Positions 52,189 through 61,352 of a DNA stretch of 64,000 bases are shown piece by piece. Under the pieces are notes generated by a model, which saw only the letters and a list, made by a program, of their open reading frames with translations, was not told the DNA's origin and did not search any database. This DNA comes from PZPK01 sp965230795 (GTDB lineage Bacteria > Pseudomonadota > Gammaproteobacteria > Pseudomonadales > Oleiphilaceae): contig OZ246020.1 of assembly GCA_965230795.1 (NCBI GenBank), positions 2,790,001 to 2,854,000 on the forward strand, read 5' to 3'. The position numbers and the translations under genes were made by a program. How positions within the stretch are numbered: the first letter of the stretch is position 1; every line of letters begins with the position of its first letter.

Positions 52189-53184
52189 TTACTCAGGTGC
52201 AGAACATTCCGCGCGAGTAGGATCGGTCGCACAACGGATTTTCCACAACAGCTTTAGCGCTTTCGGGTGATGAACACCTTCGTCTTTCAGAGCCATACGA
52301 ATCTGCTTACGGAACTTGTCCAGCTCGGCTTTGGTGTTCTCATCAGTAGAGATCCAGTACTTCGCAGGAATCTCTTCTTCCGCATCTTTAACCATTTTAT
52401 GGATGTCAGGCAGACGACCCAGAATGTACTCACGCATCTTCTGGCCGAAGTCCGGACCAAAACGGTCTTTGTGGGAAACCAGCTGCATCATACCGTAGAG
52501 AATTTTCTCGTCGATGATGCCACCGTTCTCACCAAGGCCGTGGTACAACTCAAACACGTTGTAGCCCAGCGCAACCATTGGCAGGATATCGATGTTGCCA
52601 TTGTTGAACTGACCAGAGAAGGTTGCCAGCGAAGTTCCAACAGGCGACGCACCTGCCAACTCAGCCAGCTTGTGGCTCTGTGGATCTTCGTTGAGGACCG
52701 AAATCTTCTTGCCGCTGAAATCTTCAACGGAATCGATGTTGCGGTCGTTAACGAACAGGTAAACGGAACCAACAGGCAGCGTGCCTACCACTTCGTAGTT
52801 TCCATTTGTCAGCAACTCACCCGCTTTAGGGTTAGTGATGGCTTTCAGGACCTTGTTCAGCCCATCTTCATCAACGATACCGCCGATGGCATCCAGGGTT
52901 CCACCAAATGGAACATATGGACGGCTCAGGATCGCAGTCAAAAAGACTACGTCACACAGACCCGCTTTAAAGTCGTTGGATGCAACTTTTTCATCAGTAT
53001 AAGCGTGAAGCTCAACATCCAGGCCCCAGTTTATGGCAGTAGGCACCAGGTTCGCGAAGAAGCTCATCGCAGGGCCGTTTTTACCAACGGGGTCATACAA
53101 ACAGAATTTTTTCTTTTCGAGCGCGAAGCTCGCAGTGCTCAGCGTGAGCAATGCACAGGCAATGATAAAGCGACGTAACGCCAT
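52189..53184 (-). CDS. putative solute-binding protein, AdeT/DUF6091-like
   Basis: 331 aa with a signal peptide (MALRRFIIACALLTLSTASFA). The body KKKFCLYDPVGKNGPAMSFFANLVPTAINWGLDVELHAYTDEKVASNDFKAGLCDVVFLTAILSRPYVPFGGTLDAIGG is the hallmark of the AdeT-type putative solute-binding family, distantly related to TRAP DctP receptors. These proteins are usually orphans, without TRAP membrane subunits nearby, as here. Ligand and partner are unknown; related Acinetobacter proteins were linked to drug efflux. A strong terminator follows. Confidence 0.85.
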   Translation of the reverse strand: MALRRFIIACALLTLSTASFALEKKKFCLYDPVGKNGPAMSFFANLVPTAINWGLDVELHAYTDEKVASNDFKAGLCDVVFLTAILSRPYVPFGGTLDAIGGIVDEDGLNKVLKAITNPKAGELLTNGNYEVVGTLPVGSVYLFVNDRNIDSVEDFSGKKISVLNEDPQSHKLAELAGASPVGTSLATFSGQFNNGNIDILPMVALGYNVFELYHGLGENGGIIDEKILYGMMQLVSHKDRFGPDFGQKMREYILGRLPDIHKMVKDAEEEIPAKYWISTDENTKAELDKFRKQIRMALKDEGVHHPKALKLLWKIRCATDPTRAECSAPE

Positions 53185-53469
53185 GGGAGGTCTACCTCAG
53201 TTGTTAAGAACTTTCCGACACCCTCATAGTTGAAGCGAGCTGCTTATATGTTGTTATGCGAGGGCAAATTAAGCGCGACAATGATACCAAAGGCAGCTCA
53301 AAAAGCAGCCCTGAAGTTGTGACCAGAAGTCACCAATTCAAGAATATCGTACCCAATTCACATTACTGATAACGCGACATGGCGCCACTGAGGCTTATTT
53401 GCTAGGTCAATTTGGGTTAACAAGACAGCATTCCCCGAAAACGCTGCGACTGGAGTAGCAAAACCTGGT

Positions 53470-54600
53470 TCAGGCAAACTCATGGTCAAAGAATGCCTGG
53501 ATCTCCGCCGCCTGATTCTTCGCATCCTTATACCCAAGTGCGATCAGATCCCGCATAAAATCTCCTTCAAACAACAGGTAACTCGCCAAACTGACGCCTC
53601 CCTCTATGGGCTCACTGTTCAAACCGAAAAAGTGGCGGATGGCCGACGGTAACTGACCAACATGCTTGATTGCGATTTCATCAATAGGCTGACTGGGATT
53701 AATCACCAGGGTTTCAATGGGACGCAAGCCCATTTCCTCGGCAACTTGTTCCGGATCTTTCACCTGCTCCAATAAACGATTAATAAGTCCAACCTTATCC
53801 ACATCGTTTTCAACGACATCGATAAACATGCCGTTAATCAGATGTTCAAGAATATGGGGCAACCTGGGTTGGTGTTTGCTTTCCCGGCGCTCGTGGCGAT
53901 TGGTTTTGTTCGCGCTCACCCCAACAACCAGGATGCGATTCGCACCTAAATGCACCGCCGGGCTTAAGGGCGCCATATTGCGCACTACCCCATCACCAAA
54001 AAATTCGCGATGAATACGTACCGGGGGAAACAGCGTAGGAATGGCCGATGAAGCCATCAGGTGATCAAGCGTCAACTCAGTTGGCACACCTACCCGGGGA
54101 CCTGAGCGCCAGCCTTCAATATCATCTTCCCCTTGAAAAAAGCTGATGCTCTGCCCGGTTCGGTAACCACAGGCGGTCACACTTACGGCACGAATATCGC
54201 GATGCTGTATGTTGTCTCTCAATCGGGGAAAATCGACAACGTTTTTTAGAAACTTACGCAGCGGACTGTTATCCAGCAAAGACCCGGGGACATCAATGCC
54301 TTCTCCGCTGACGAACCCTTTAACAAATTGACCGACCCCCTTGGCCATGGCCCAGTAGTCCGAACGATAAACCTTGTCTGAACTCAGGTTAAGCCAGAGT
54401 TGTTCGAGGGTTTCGACACTATGACGAAAAATCTCACCGCCGCCACCCAGGCCCACAGCATTGAGAGCGCCCGCTGAACTGCCGCAAATCACCGGAAAGG
54501 GATAGTGAAAATCCGGAAACTGTTCAGCGATGGCTTTGAGCACGCCTGCCTGATACGCACCGCGCGCGCCACCTCCGGTCAGGATCAATCCCGCTGTCAT
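53470..54600 (-). CDS. patatin-like phospholipase
   Basis: 376 aa. Oxyanion-hole GGGARGAYQAG (9-19), nucleophile elbow GSSAG with Ser42, and the Asp of the dyad in FGDGVVRN are complete, so it is likely an active lipid acyl hydrolase. A C-terminal region of about 120 residues follows the patatin domain. There is no signal peptide, which suggests cytoplasmic or membrane-surface action on phospholipids or neutral lipids. A DPEQVAEEMGLRPIETLVINPSQPIDEIA segment is typical of the RssA-unlike long bacterial patatins. Confidence 0.92.
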   Translation of the reverse strand: MTAGLILTGGGARGAYQAGVLKAIAEQFPDFHYPFPVICGSSAGALNAVGLGGGGEIFRHSVETLEQLWLNLSSDKVYRSDYWAMAKGVGQFVKGFVSGEGIDVPGSLLDNSPLRKFLKNVVDFPRLRDNIQHRDIRAVSVTACGYRTGQSISFFQGEDDIEGWRSGPRVGVPTELTLDHLMASSAIPTLFPPVRIHREFFGDGVVRNMAPLSPAVHLGANRILVVGVSANKTNRHERRESKHQPRLPHILEHLINGMFIDVVENDVDKVGLINRLLEQVKDPEQVAEEMGLRPIETLVINPSQPIDEIAIKHVGQLPSAIRHFFGLNSEPIEGGVSLASYLLFEGDFMRDLIALGYKDAKNQAAEIQAFFDHEFA

Positions 54601-54715
54601 GACTTCCCCTTATTGATGGATTGAGTATTATGAGCACTTTTTATTGGAGTCGGAGCAGAAGTCTAGCACCGTTTGTATGACTTGACCTCGACGCGCATAA
54701 GATAGAATCAAGCAA

Positions 54716-55366
54716 ATGAACCAAGCCGAATTCCAAACCTGCCCGCTTTGCCGGCGAACCAGGGCAATCCTGCTCGACCGTTCAAAAATCCGGCCGTTCA
54801 GGCGGTGCCTGCACTGCCATCTGGTGTTCGTCCCGGAAGCATTTCATCTCAGTCCAAAGGAAGAAAAAGCGATCTATGATTTCCACGAAAACAACCCGGA
54901 AGACCCCGGTTATCGGGCTTTTCTATCCCGCTTGACAACCCCTCTTATAGACTCACTGCAATCTGGAGATCGCGGACTGGATTTCGGGTGCGGTCCGGGC
55001 CCGGCTATCGCACCCATGCTGCAAGAGCATGGCATCGATGTCAGCAACTACGACCCCTTCTACGCCAATGACGCCAGACTGCTGGAACACCACTACGATT
55101 TTGTGACTGCCACGGAAGTCGTCGAACATCTTCGACATCCATCTATAGTCTTCGATCAGCTTTTTGGCCTGCTTAAACCGGGCGGCATACTGGGCCTGAT
55201 GACCAAAACCATCCCTGAATTGAACCGTTTCAGCGACTGGCACTACACCCGTGATCTCACCCACATCGCCTTCTACCATGAACGTACCATGATGTACCTG
55301 GCAGACCGCTACCAGCGCCGGCTAGAGATGCCGCGTTCCGACGTCACGATTTTTTATCCGCAGTAA
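54716..55366 (+). CDS. class I SAM-dependent methyltransferase with N-terminal zinc ribbon
   Basis: 216 aa. It starts with a Cys4-type element CPLC-x19-CLHC (residues about 8-33), then a methyltransferase domain: GLDFGCGPGPAIAPML (motif I), NYDPFY, TATEVVEHL and LLKPGGILGLMTKT. The target is unknown; proteins of this shape methylate small metabolites or sugars. It is convergent with the ABC permease gene, with six bases between stops. Confidence 0.88.
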   Translation: MNQAEFQTCPLCRRTRAILLDRSKIRPFRRCLHCHLVFVPEAFHLSPKEEKAIYDFHENNPEDPGYRAFLSRLTTPLIDSLQSGDRGLDFGCGPGPAIAPMLQEHGIDVSNYDPFYANDARLLEHHYDFVTATEVVEHLRHPSIVFDQLFGLLKPGGILGLMTKTIPELNRFSDWHYTRDLTHIAFYHERTMMYLADRYQRRLEMPRSDVTIFYPQ

Positions 55367-55372
55367 TTCGCC

Positions 55373-57883
55373 TCAACCGGTACGCAGAATCATCATGGGA
55401 GAGGTAGTCGGCACCCGTCTCACCAGGAAATAACATATAACCCCACCGGCAATCGAAGCCGACACGGGCAGCCATAACCAGATTCCAATATGCAGGCGAA
55501 AGCCGCCGTCAAAGAGTTTGCTCTGCAACTGCCACATCACCAGATCGGCACAGACAGCGGCCACCAGCCCGGCAAAAAAACCGAGCACCGCAAACTCAAA
55601 AAACTGGGCTCGCATGATAAAACGTCGCTCCGTGCCAAAGGTGCGAATCAAGGCCGCCTCGCGTAAGCGCTGGGACAGATCCGCACCAATGAGGGCTGCC
55701 ATCACCAGTAGCGCAGCGCTCAGAATCAAAACCATCACCACTTCAACCATCACTGACACCTGCTGGATGATCGAGCGTACCTTCTCCACCACCTGATCAA
55801 GCTCCAGAATACTGACCGAGGGAAACTGTCTGCTGATCTGATTCAGCACATGCTTTTTATCCTCAGACAGGTAAAACGAAGTGATATAGGTCGACGGGAA
55901 TTCATCCAGCGCGCCCGGCTCAAACATCATGTAAAAATTAGGCCGCATGCTATCCCATTGAACACTGCGCACACTGGTCACCCGCGTATCCAGGGGAGAA
56001 CCGCCTATCATGAAGCGCAATCGATCACCCTCAACCACACCCAGGCGTTCCGCCAGTTGGGATTCAATGGAAACACCTTTAGGTGATGACGAATTCCCCT
56101 GCGTCAATTCAGGCCACCATCGTCCGGAGAGAATCCTGTTGTCTGCCGGAACCTCATCGGCCCAGGTCAGATTCAGCTCCCGGTTCAAGGCTCCCACATC
56201 CTTCGTCACGGCCTGTTTGACGGGCACGTCATTGATATGGCTCAGACGCCCTCTCACCATGGGATAGAGCCCACTGCTGACAATGTCTGAAGCATTGAGC
56301 ACGTTTTCCATCGCGTCCAAAGAACCCGGTGCAATATTGATGAGAAAGTGATTGGGGGTATCGTCAGGCAGTTGAGTTTGCCAGTCCTTCAACAGGGAAT
56401 CCCGGGAAAGAAAAATCAGAGCAAACAGCAGGATGCTGAAGCTGAATACCGACAACTGCACCAGGCTATGCCAGCGCCGCCGAAGCAGACTTTGAATCGC
56501 ATGACGCAAGGCCGCATTCGGACGCATATGCCCGGTCAGAGGCGTCGCCAAAAAGCGATACAGCAACCACGCAATTAAAGCGATGCCCGCAAGAATCCCC
56601 AGCAGTGAAATCAGCAGAATCCCGATCAGGACGATATTCCCACTATAAAGATAGAGCAGGACCAATACCCCGAATACCGCAAAACCTGCTGACAGCCACG
56701 ACCAGCCCAGTAATGACTGGGAACCGGCCCGCAGCACCCGCATCGGCGAAATCTGGCGCAACTGCAGAAATTGCGGCAAGGCAAAACTGAACAGACACAG
56801 CAAAGCCGTCGCCAGGCCCAGCGCACTATAACGCCAGTTAAAATAGACCAGCTGCAGCTCTGACAGCTCCGGCACCAGCGACTTCATTAAACTCTGCATG
56901 GCGACACCGGCCACACTGCCTAGCACCAACCCAACAAGACTTGCTGTCAGCCCCAGGACCAGCAGTTGGTATACAAAACGGCGCACCATATCACCACCCT
57001 GAACGCCCAGCGCTTTCATCACCGCGACGGTTTCAACCTGGGACAGGGCAAATTGTCTGGCGGACATGGCCACTGCGACACAGGCCAGCAAGACAGCCAG
57101 ACTGCCGCCCAACAACAGGTAGGATTCGGTTTTATCCAAAGCCCTGGCAATGGCCGGACGGCCCTCGTCAATGCTTTCCCAGCGCTGACTGCTCTCCAAC
57201 AAAGGCAATAATCGCTTCTCAAAGGCATCCAGACTGGCATCTGCTCCACTGAAATAGTACTGCCATTTAAGTCGACTACCGGCTTGAACCACACCGGTTT
57301 CGGGCACATCGCTGAAGTGCATCATGACCCGAGGCGCCAGGCCTGCCAGTGCGAAGGAGGCATCAGGCTCCTGTAACAGCTCCTGATTGATGCGCAAGCC
57401 TAACTCACCTATATCCGCCTGGTCGCCCATTGCGACCCCAAATAGTGAAAACAAGCGACCTTGCAACCACAGCTCTCCCCTGTCTGGGCCAGATGGTGCG
57501 ACCACACGCTCGCCCTGCTTCCCGGCGATCAGCAGGTCACCCTTGAGCGGATAACGATCGTCCACCGCCTTCACCGACACCAGTTGTAACTGATCATTGG
57601 CGTAAAGCATGGAAGAGAACTCCAGGCTACGCGACCAGTTCACATCGAGACTTTCCGCAATCGCGAGCCAGCCATCATCAATCTCCCGGGGACTGATCAA
57701 CTGCCGATCTCCTCCGATAAAGCGCGAGGAAGAGCTGATCAACGCAGATTTCAACTGTTCTGAAACCAGGGTAATGGCGGAAACTGTCGTCACCGCTAAC
57801 ACCACCGCAATAAACAGCAGACGAATAGAGAATACCGCTCGCTGGCGATACAGCATACGGGCACTCTGCGTGAGCTTACGCAT
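55373..57883 (-). CDS. ybbP: ABC transporter permease YbbP-like (double FtsX)
   Basis: 836 aa from ATG at 57883, overlapping the end of the ATPase gene; the frame upstream to 57946 lies inside that gene. Helix at about 20-40 (FSIRLLFIAVVLAVTTVSAI), then a periplasmic region, FtsX domain one (SLAVLLACVAVAMSARQFALSQVETVAVMKALGV), several helices and FtsX domain two (VVMVLILSAALLVMAALIGADLSQRLREAALIRTFGT). The context ATPase-permease beside tesA is the conserved ybbA-ybbP-tesA locus. The transported substrate in E. coli is a hydrophobic compound linked to TesA; details are uncertain. Confidence 0.94.
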   Translation of the reverse strand: MRKLTQSARMLYRQRAVFSIRLLFIAVVLAVTTVSAITLVSEQLKSALISSSSRFIGGDRQLISPREIDDGWLAIAESLDVNWSRSLEFSSMLYANDQLQLVSVKAVDDRYPLKGDLLIAGKQGERVVAPSGPDRGELWLQGRLFSLFGVAMGDQADIGELGLRINQELLQEPDASFALAGLAPRVMMHFSDVPETGVVQAGSRLKWQYYFSGADASLDAFEKRLLPLLESSQRWESIDEGRPAIARALDKTESYLLLGGSLAVLLACVAVAMSARQFALSQVETVAVMKALGVQGGDMVRRFVYQLLVLGLTASLVGLVLGSVAGVAMQSLMKSLVPELSELQLVYFNWRYSALGLATALLCLFSFALPQFLQLRQISPMRVLRAGSQSLLGWSWLSAGFAVFGVLVLLYLYSGNIVLIGILLISLLGILAGIALIAWLLYRFLATPLTGHMRPNAALRHAIQSLLRRRWHSLVQLSVFSFSILLFALIFLSRDSLLKDWQTQLPDDTPNHFLINIAPGSLDAMENVLNASDIVSSGLYPMVRGRLSHINDVPVKQAVTKDVGALNRELNLTWADEVPADNRILSGRWWPELTQGNSSSPKGVSIESQLAERLGVVEGDRLRFMIGGSPLDTRVTSVRSVQWDSMRPNFYMMFEPGALDEFPSTYITSFYLSEDKKHVLNQISRQFPSVSILELDQVVEKVRSIIQQVSVMVEVVMVLILSAALLVMAALIGADLSQRLREAALIRTFGTERRFIMRAQFFEFAVLGFFAGLVAAVCADLVMWQLQSKLFDGGFRLHIGIWLWLPVSASIAGGVICYFLVRRVPTTSPMMILRTG

Positions 57884-58577
57884 TCTGCACCTGCCCGTCT
57901 TCAATACGAATCTGACGCTCACAGCGCCCTGCCAGCGCCGGATCATGTGTCACCATCACCAGTGTGGTGCCATGCTCTGCATTGAGCTGAAATAGCAGGT
58001 CAATGATGACTTCACCCGTCGAGGTATCGAGGTTGCCGGTGGGTTCATCGGCAAACAAGATACTGGGCCGAGAAACAAAAGCCCGCGCCAAAGCCACGCG
58101 CTGCTGTTCTCCCCCTGATAGCTGCGGTGGAAAATGATGCAGGCGGTCCCCCAGACCAAGGCGTTCAAGATAGCTTCGCGCCTGATCATAGGCCTTGTCA
58201 TCGCCGCCCAGCTCCAGCGGCAGCATCACGTTTTCAAGCGCGGTCATGGACGGAATCAGATGAAAAGACTGAAACACAAAGCCCACATGCTCACTGCGCA
58301 ATCTGGCGCGTGCATCTTCACTCAGGGTTTCCAGTGCCTCGCCCATCAGGCTCACGGAGCCGGTGGACGGAATATCCAGCCCCGCCAGCACACCCAACAG
58401 GGTGGTTTTACCCGACCCCGAACGGCCAACGATAGCGACGGTTTCCCCCTGCTTGATTTCAAGCGAGATCCCCTTCAGTATTTCCAACTGCCGGTCTCGC
58501 AGGGCAACTGACTTGGTCATGGCCTCCGCTGACAGGGCGGGTACCAAAGGCGGGTTAGTTGCGGATTCCTGGTTCAT
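57876..58577 (-). CDS. ybbA: ABC transporter ATP-binding protein YbbA
   Basis: 233 aa from ATG at 58577 (AAGGACC upstream); the frame opens at 58655, which would overlap tesA. Walker A GRSGSGKTT, Q-loop VFQSFHLIPSMTALENVMLP, signature LSGGEQQRVALARAFV, Walker B ILFADEPTGNLD, H-loop VMVTHD. It energises the adjacent YbbP. It is divergent from tesA with 68 bp between starts, so the two probably share a promoter region. Confidence 0.94.
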   Translation of the reverse strand: MNQESATNPPLVPALSAEAMTKSVALRDRQLEILKGISLEIKQGETVAIVGRSGSGKTTLLGVLAGLDIPSTGSVSLMGEALETLSEDARARLRSEHVGFVFQSFHLIPSMTALENVMLPLELGGDDKAYDQARSYLERLGLGDRLHHFPPQLSGGEQQRVALARAFVSRPSILFADEPTGNLDTSTGEVIIDLLFQLNAEHGTTLVMVTHDPALAGRCERQIRIEDGQVQNA

Positions 58578-58645
58578 CCAAAGGTCCTTTTCGCTCGTAG
58601 GATTTAACATAGCTTTGTTGTTACTCGGAGTAGGTTCACAAGACA

Positions 58646-59254
58646 ATGATTGCACGCATTACGTTTTTCATACTGATTGTTGTACTCCACAACCATGCGA
58701 TCGGTTCAACAAACGGCAGCAACAAAATTCTGGTGCTTGGCGACAGCCTCAGTGCGGCATACGGTATCCAGATCGAAGAGGGATGGGTCGCTTTGCTGGA
58801 AGCTAAATTGCCGGAAGACTATTCAATCGTCAATGCCAGCATCAGTGGTGAAACAACAGACGGTGGTTTACGCGCTCTGCCCCAACTACTTGAACAGCAT
58901 GCCCCGGAGATTGTGATTATCGAACTGGGTGCCAACGATGGCCTGCGCGGCTTCCCTCTCCCCACCATCAAACAGAATCTGCATAAACTGGTGGAACTCG
59001 CCAATGCTTCAGCCCGGAAGGTGATGTTGCTGGGCATGCATATCCCGCCCAACTATGGCCCCCGCTACGCCTCGGCTTTCCATGAGCTGTTTCAGTCGAC
59101 GGCTGAAGAATACGATACCGCGCTGGTTCCCTTCCTGCTGGAAGGCGTCGCAACCAATCCGGAGCTGATGCAGAACGATCAGCTGCACCCCACCGCTGAG
59201 GCACAGCCAACGATTATGAAACTGGTGTGGGATCAGCTGCATCCATTGTTGTAG
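58646..59254 (+). CDS. tesA: arylesterase / acyl-CoA thioesterase TesA-like (SGNH hydrolase)
   Basis: 202 aa. Signal peptide to about residue 20. SGNH blocks: block I ILVLGDSLSAAYG with nucleophile Ser34, block II the Gly in ASISGETTDGGLRAL, block III ELGANDGLRG with Asn, and block V DQLHPTAEAQ with catalytic Asp and His. It is a periplasmic esterase/thioesterase/lysophospholipase. The 3' end overlaps the convergent YheT-family gene by 41 bp. Confidence 0.95.
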   Translation: MIARITFFILIVVLHNHAIGSTNGSNKILVLGDSLSAAYGIQIEEGWVALLEAKLPEDYSIVNASISGETTDGGLRALPQLLEQHAPEIVIIELGANDGLRGFPLPTIKQNLHKLVELANASARKVMLLGMHIPPNYGPRYASAFHELFQSTAEEYDTALVPFLLEGVATNPELMQNDQLHPTAEAQPTIMKLVWDQLHPLL

Positions 59255-60212
59255 CCTGTGAGGGATACCGGCTCAAGGTATCGAGATAATCCAGGCTGCG
59301 TTGTTCAGACCAGTACTCGCCGGCACCGCCTGACATGAAGCCCACGTGCCCGCCATAGCGTGTTACCTCAAGCGTCACCAGGGGTGTTCTGGCAGCCTCC
59401 CGATAGGGGTAGCACTCCGGTGTCAGGAAGGGATCATCTTCGGCACTCAGCAACAGAACCGGTCTGGAAACGCCCGGAATGTCCGGCAAACTGCTGCATT
59501 GCGTCCAGTAGTCTTCGGCGCTGGCGAAGTCGTTGATGGGGGCGGTGTAACGATCATCAAAAGTCTTGAAATCCCGAATCTTCTCAAATCCCTCCAGATC
59601 GATTTCATCTGGAAATCTGGATTTCTTGGCTTCGAGTTTCTCACGCAGGCTGCGTAAAAAATTCTGCATATAGAGCGCATTTTTGCGTTGTCCCAGTAAG
59701 CGCGAACTGCTGCTCAGATCACAGGGAACGGACAAGGCGACTGCACCGATATGGCTAACAGGCACCTCGTGAGCGTGACGGGCCAGATAGAGTAAGGTTT
59801 TGTTGCCACCAATGCTAAAGCCCACCTGCGCAATTTCCTGATAGTTCTGCTCGGCGGCATAATTTAGAAGCAGCGCCATATCTTCGGTTGAGCCGCTGTG
59901 ATAGGAATACAGATGCCGATTGGTCTCACCGCTACAGGAACGGAAATTCCAGGTCAGAATATCCCATCCACGATTTGCTGCCGCCTTCGCCATTCCCAAT
60001 ACATAGGGCCGACGACTGTGCCCTTCGAGGCCATGAGAAATCACTAACAACCGTTTGGAGCCCTGTCGGTGCCAGTCCAGATCCAGAAAATCACCATCCG
60101 GCGTAGCGATGCGTTCCCGCTGCAACCAGGAATCATCAATACGGCGGAACAGGGATGGATAGATACTCTGTACGTGGCCATTGCGCAGCCACCAGGGTGG
60201 TAAATAGTTCAT
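59214..60212 (-). CDS. YheT-family alpha/beta hydrolase
   Basis: 333 aa from ATG at 60212, the first that fits the family start (MNYLPPWWLRNGHVQSIYPSLFRR, with GHVQSIYP matching the conserved GHLQTxxP). The frame extends to 60374 and would run into the tRNA, so the longer form is rejected. Alpha/beta-hydrolase nucleophile region VGFSIGGNKTLLYLARH with Ser, Asp in LLLSAEDDPFLTP and His in RYGGHVGFM form the triad. YheT-like enzymes hydrolyse esters; the physiological substrate is unknown. It overlaps tesA tail to tail. Confidence 0.9.
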   Translation of the reverse strand: MNYLPPWWLRNGHVQSIYPSLFRRIDDSWLQRERIATPDGDFLDLDWHRQGSKRLLVISHGLEGHSRRPYVLGMAKAAANRGWDILTWNFRSCSGETNRHLYSYHSGSTEDMALLLNYAAEQNYQEIAQVGFSIGGNKTLLYLARHAHEVPVSHIGAVALSVPCDLSSSSRLLGQRKNALYMQNFLRSLREKLEAKKSRFPDEIDLEGFEKIRDFKTFDDRYTAPINDFASAEDYWTQCSSLPDIPGVSRPVLLLSAEDDPFLTPECYPYREAARTPLVTLEVTRYGGHVGFMSGGAGEYWSEQRSLDYLDTLSRYPSQATTMDAADPTPVS

Positions 60213-60301
60213 CAAGACCAATCCAGGGGGACAAAAATCAGACAAGTTGACTGCATTGTATACACAGCATGAAGTCGTGAACAAATTGCACGAAAAAGGT
60301 G

Positions 60302-60330
60302 TTGACGACCCAAACGGATATCGATAATAT
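60302..60330 (+). promoter_or_regulatory. promoter of tRNA-Asn
   Basis: -35 TTGACG (60302-60307), 17-bp spacer, -10 TAATAT (60325-60330), followed by a GC-rich discriminator (GCGCGCC), the pattern of stringently controlled stable-RNA promoters. Confidence 0.8.
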
Positions 60331-60347
60331 GCGCGCCGTTGTGACGT

Positions 60348-60423
60348 TCCCCGATAGCTCAGTTGGTAGAGCAACGGACTGTTAATCCGTGGGTCGCTGG
60401 TTCGAGCCCAGCTCGGGGAGCCA
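60348..60423 (+). tRNA. tRNA-Asn (GTT anticodon)
   Basis: 76 nt. Acceptor stem TCCCCGA/TCGGGGA, D-arm with GCTCAGTTGGTAGAGC, anticodon stem ACGGA/TCCGT with loop CTGTTAA (anticodon GTT at 60381-60383), T-arm with GTTCGAGCC (TTCGA loop) and encoded CCA end. It has its own promoter and terminator. It marks the border between conserved genes to the left and repeat-rich accessory DNA to the right. Confidence 0.98.
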
Positions 60424-60439
60424 ATAACTTATTACTTTA

Positions 60440-60474
60440 AAAGGTGTTTACGCTTAGGCGAAACGCCTTTTTTT
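60440..60474 (+). terminator. intrinsic terminator of tRNA-Asn
   Basis: AAAGGTGTTT/AAACGCCTTT ten-base stem with one G-T wobble, inner AGGCG segment, then a run of seven T. Confidence 0.9.
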
Positions 60475-60488
60475 GTGCCTGCGTTTTT

Positions 60489-60514
60489 GATCAATGGGGT
60501 CAGAGTCATTGATC
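60489..60514 (-). repeat. R1 repeat, copy at the 3' end of the RAYT gene
   Basis: 26 bp; arms GATCAATG and CATTGATC are exact inverted repeats around the ten-base loop GGGTCAGAGT (plus-strand reading). The RAYT stop codon lies inside it. Read with the RAYT gene it has the motif GACTCTGACCCC. Confidence 0.95.
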
Positions 60515-61219
60515 CTGAGCGCCCTTAAATTTCTTCGACTTTCTGTCGCCACCCCGCCCCAAGGGCGCCGCCCGCCTACCTGTTTTCTCAGTAATCACGG
60601 CTTTGAATCGATCATTACCCAGCACCCAAGCCTTTTCAGTTGCGTCGAGAATTGCAGATATGTCCTTGTCAGACACACATCCTCGAAACAAAGAACGGTA
60701 ATATTGTTGACGTTTCTCAGGAGTTTCCCCAAGTTGAACGTAACGTTTATGGGGCGTAATGAGCTGAATGAGCTTGCCTAAAGCATTGAAATGATAACTG
60801 GACCAGGGATAGTCGGCAGCATGCTCAACCATCGCAGCTCTAACCGGGTTCAATTCGATGTAACGATAAACCGTTAGCAAATAGATTTCCGAGTCTACGA
60901 GTGTCGATTTGTAGCGACCCTCCCACAGAGTTCCGGTACGCCCATGTGTGAAATTGAAATATTGCACGTATCTGCGGCCCAAGGCCTGCATCATGCGGCT
61001 CACACTTTTTTCATCGCTTGGCGTAGCCAACAAATGAACATGGTTCGTCATTAACACAAAAGCATGAACTTCAACCAGGTACTTCTCAGACGCTTCTTTC
61101 AGAAAAGCAAGGTAAGCCTTGTAGTCTTGCTCCTGATAAAAACAGGGCTCTCGGTTATTGCCGCGTTGTATGATGTGCTGGGCGCAGCCAGCAAGGTAAA
61201 GTCGTGGTAAACGTGCCAT
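60506..61219 (-). CDS. REP-associated tyrosine transposase (RAYT, IS200-like Y1 HUH fold)
   Basis: 237 aa. Single-domain Y1 transposase: metal-binding HUH motif His60-Val-His62 in LMTNHVHLL, the Tyr-bearing helix VDSEIYLLTVYRYIELNPVRA (residues about 108-128), and the family-typical RGNNREPCF and WEGRYKSTLV segments. RAYTs act on single-stranded hairpins of REP repeats, without the subterminal ends of IS200. The last residues and the stop codon (GAQDQ-stop) are encoded within an R1 repeat, and an inverted R1 copy lies 92 bp before its start. The basic tail after residue 215 is low in complexity. Confidence 0.93.
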   Translation of the reverse strand: MARLPRLYLAGCAQHIIQRGNNREPCFYQEQDYKAYLAFLKEASEKYLVEVHAFVLMTNHVHLLATPSDEKSVSRMMQALGRRYVQYFNFTHGRTGTLWEGRYKSTLVDSEIYLLTVYRYIELNPVRAAMVEHAADYPWSSYHFNALGKLIQLITPHKRYVQLGETPEKRQQYYRSLFRGCVSDKDISAILDATEKAWVLGNDRFKAVITEKTGRRAAPLGRGGDRKSKKFKGAQDQ

Positions 61220-61310
61220 CAGAAACTCCTTTTTCTGATTTCGGTTTATGGTGTTTGGCTGGAGAGTTCAGTGGATCAGCAACTCAAATCCTATTGACCT
61301 TGAACCCGGA

Positions 61311-61335
61311 AATCAATGACTCTGGCCCATTGATC
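61311..61335 (+). repeat. R1 repeat, copy upstream of the RAYT gene
   Basis: Arms ATCAATG and CATTGAT around ACTCTGGCC; one changed base in the loop. Opposite orientation to the copy at 60489-60514, so the RAYT gene is bracketed by inverted R1 copies. It also ends 17 bp from the stop of the small exported protein gene at 61353. Confidence 0.93.
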
Positions 61336-61352
61336 TCGTGCGAAATTGATTT

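Noticed and set aside
58577..58655. longer YbbA start at 58655
   Set aside because: It would overlap the tesA signal peptide region; the ATG at 58577 has a good ribosome site and fits the family length.
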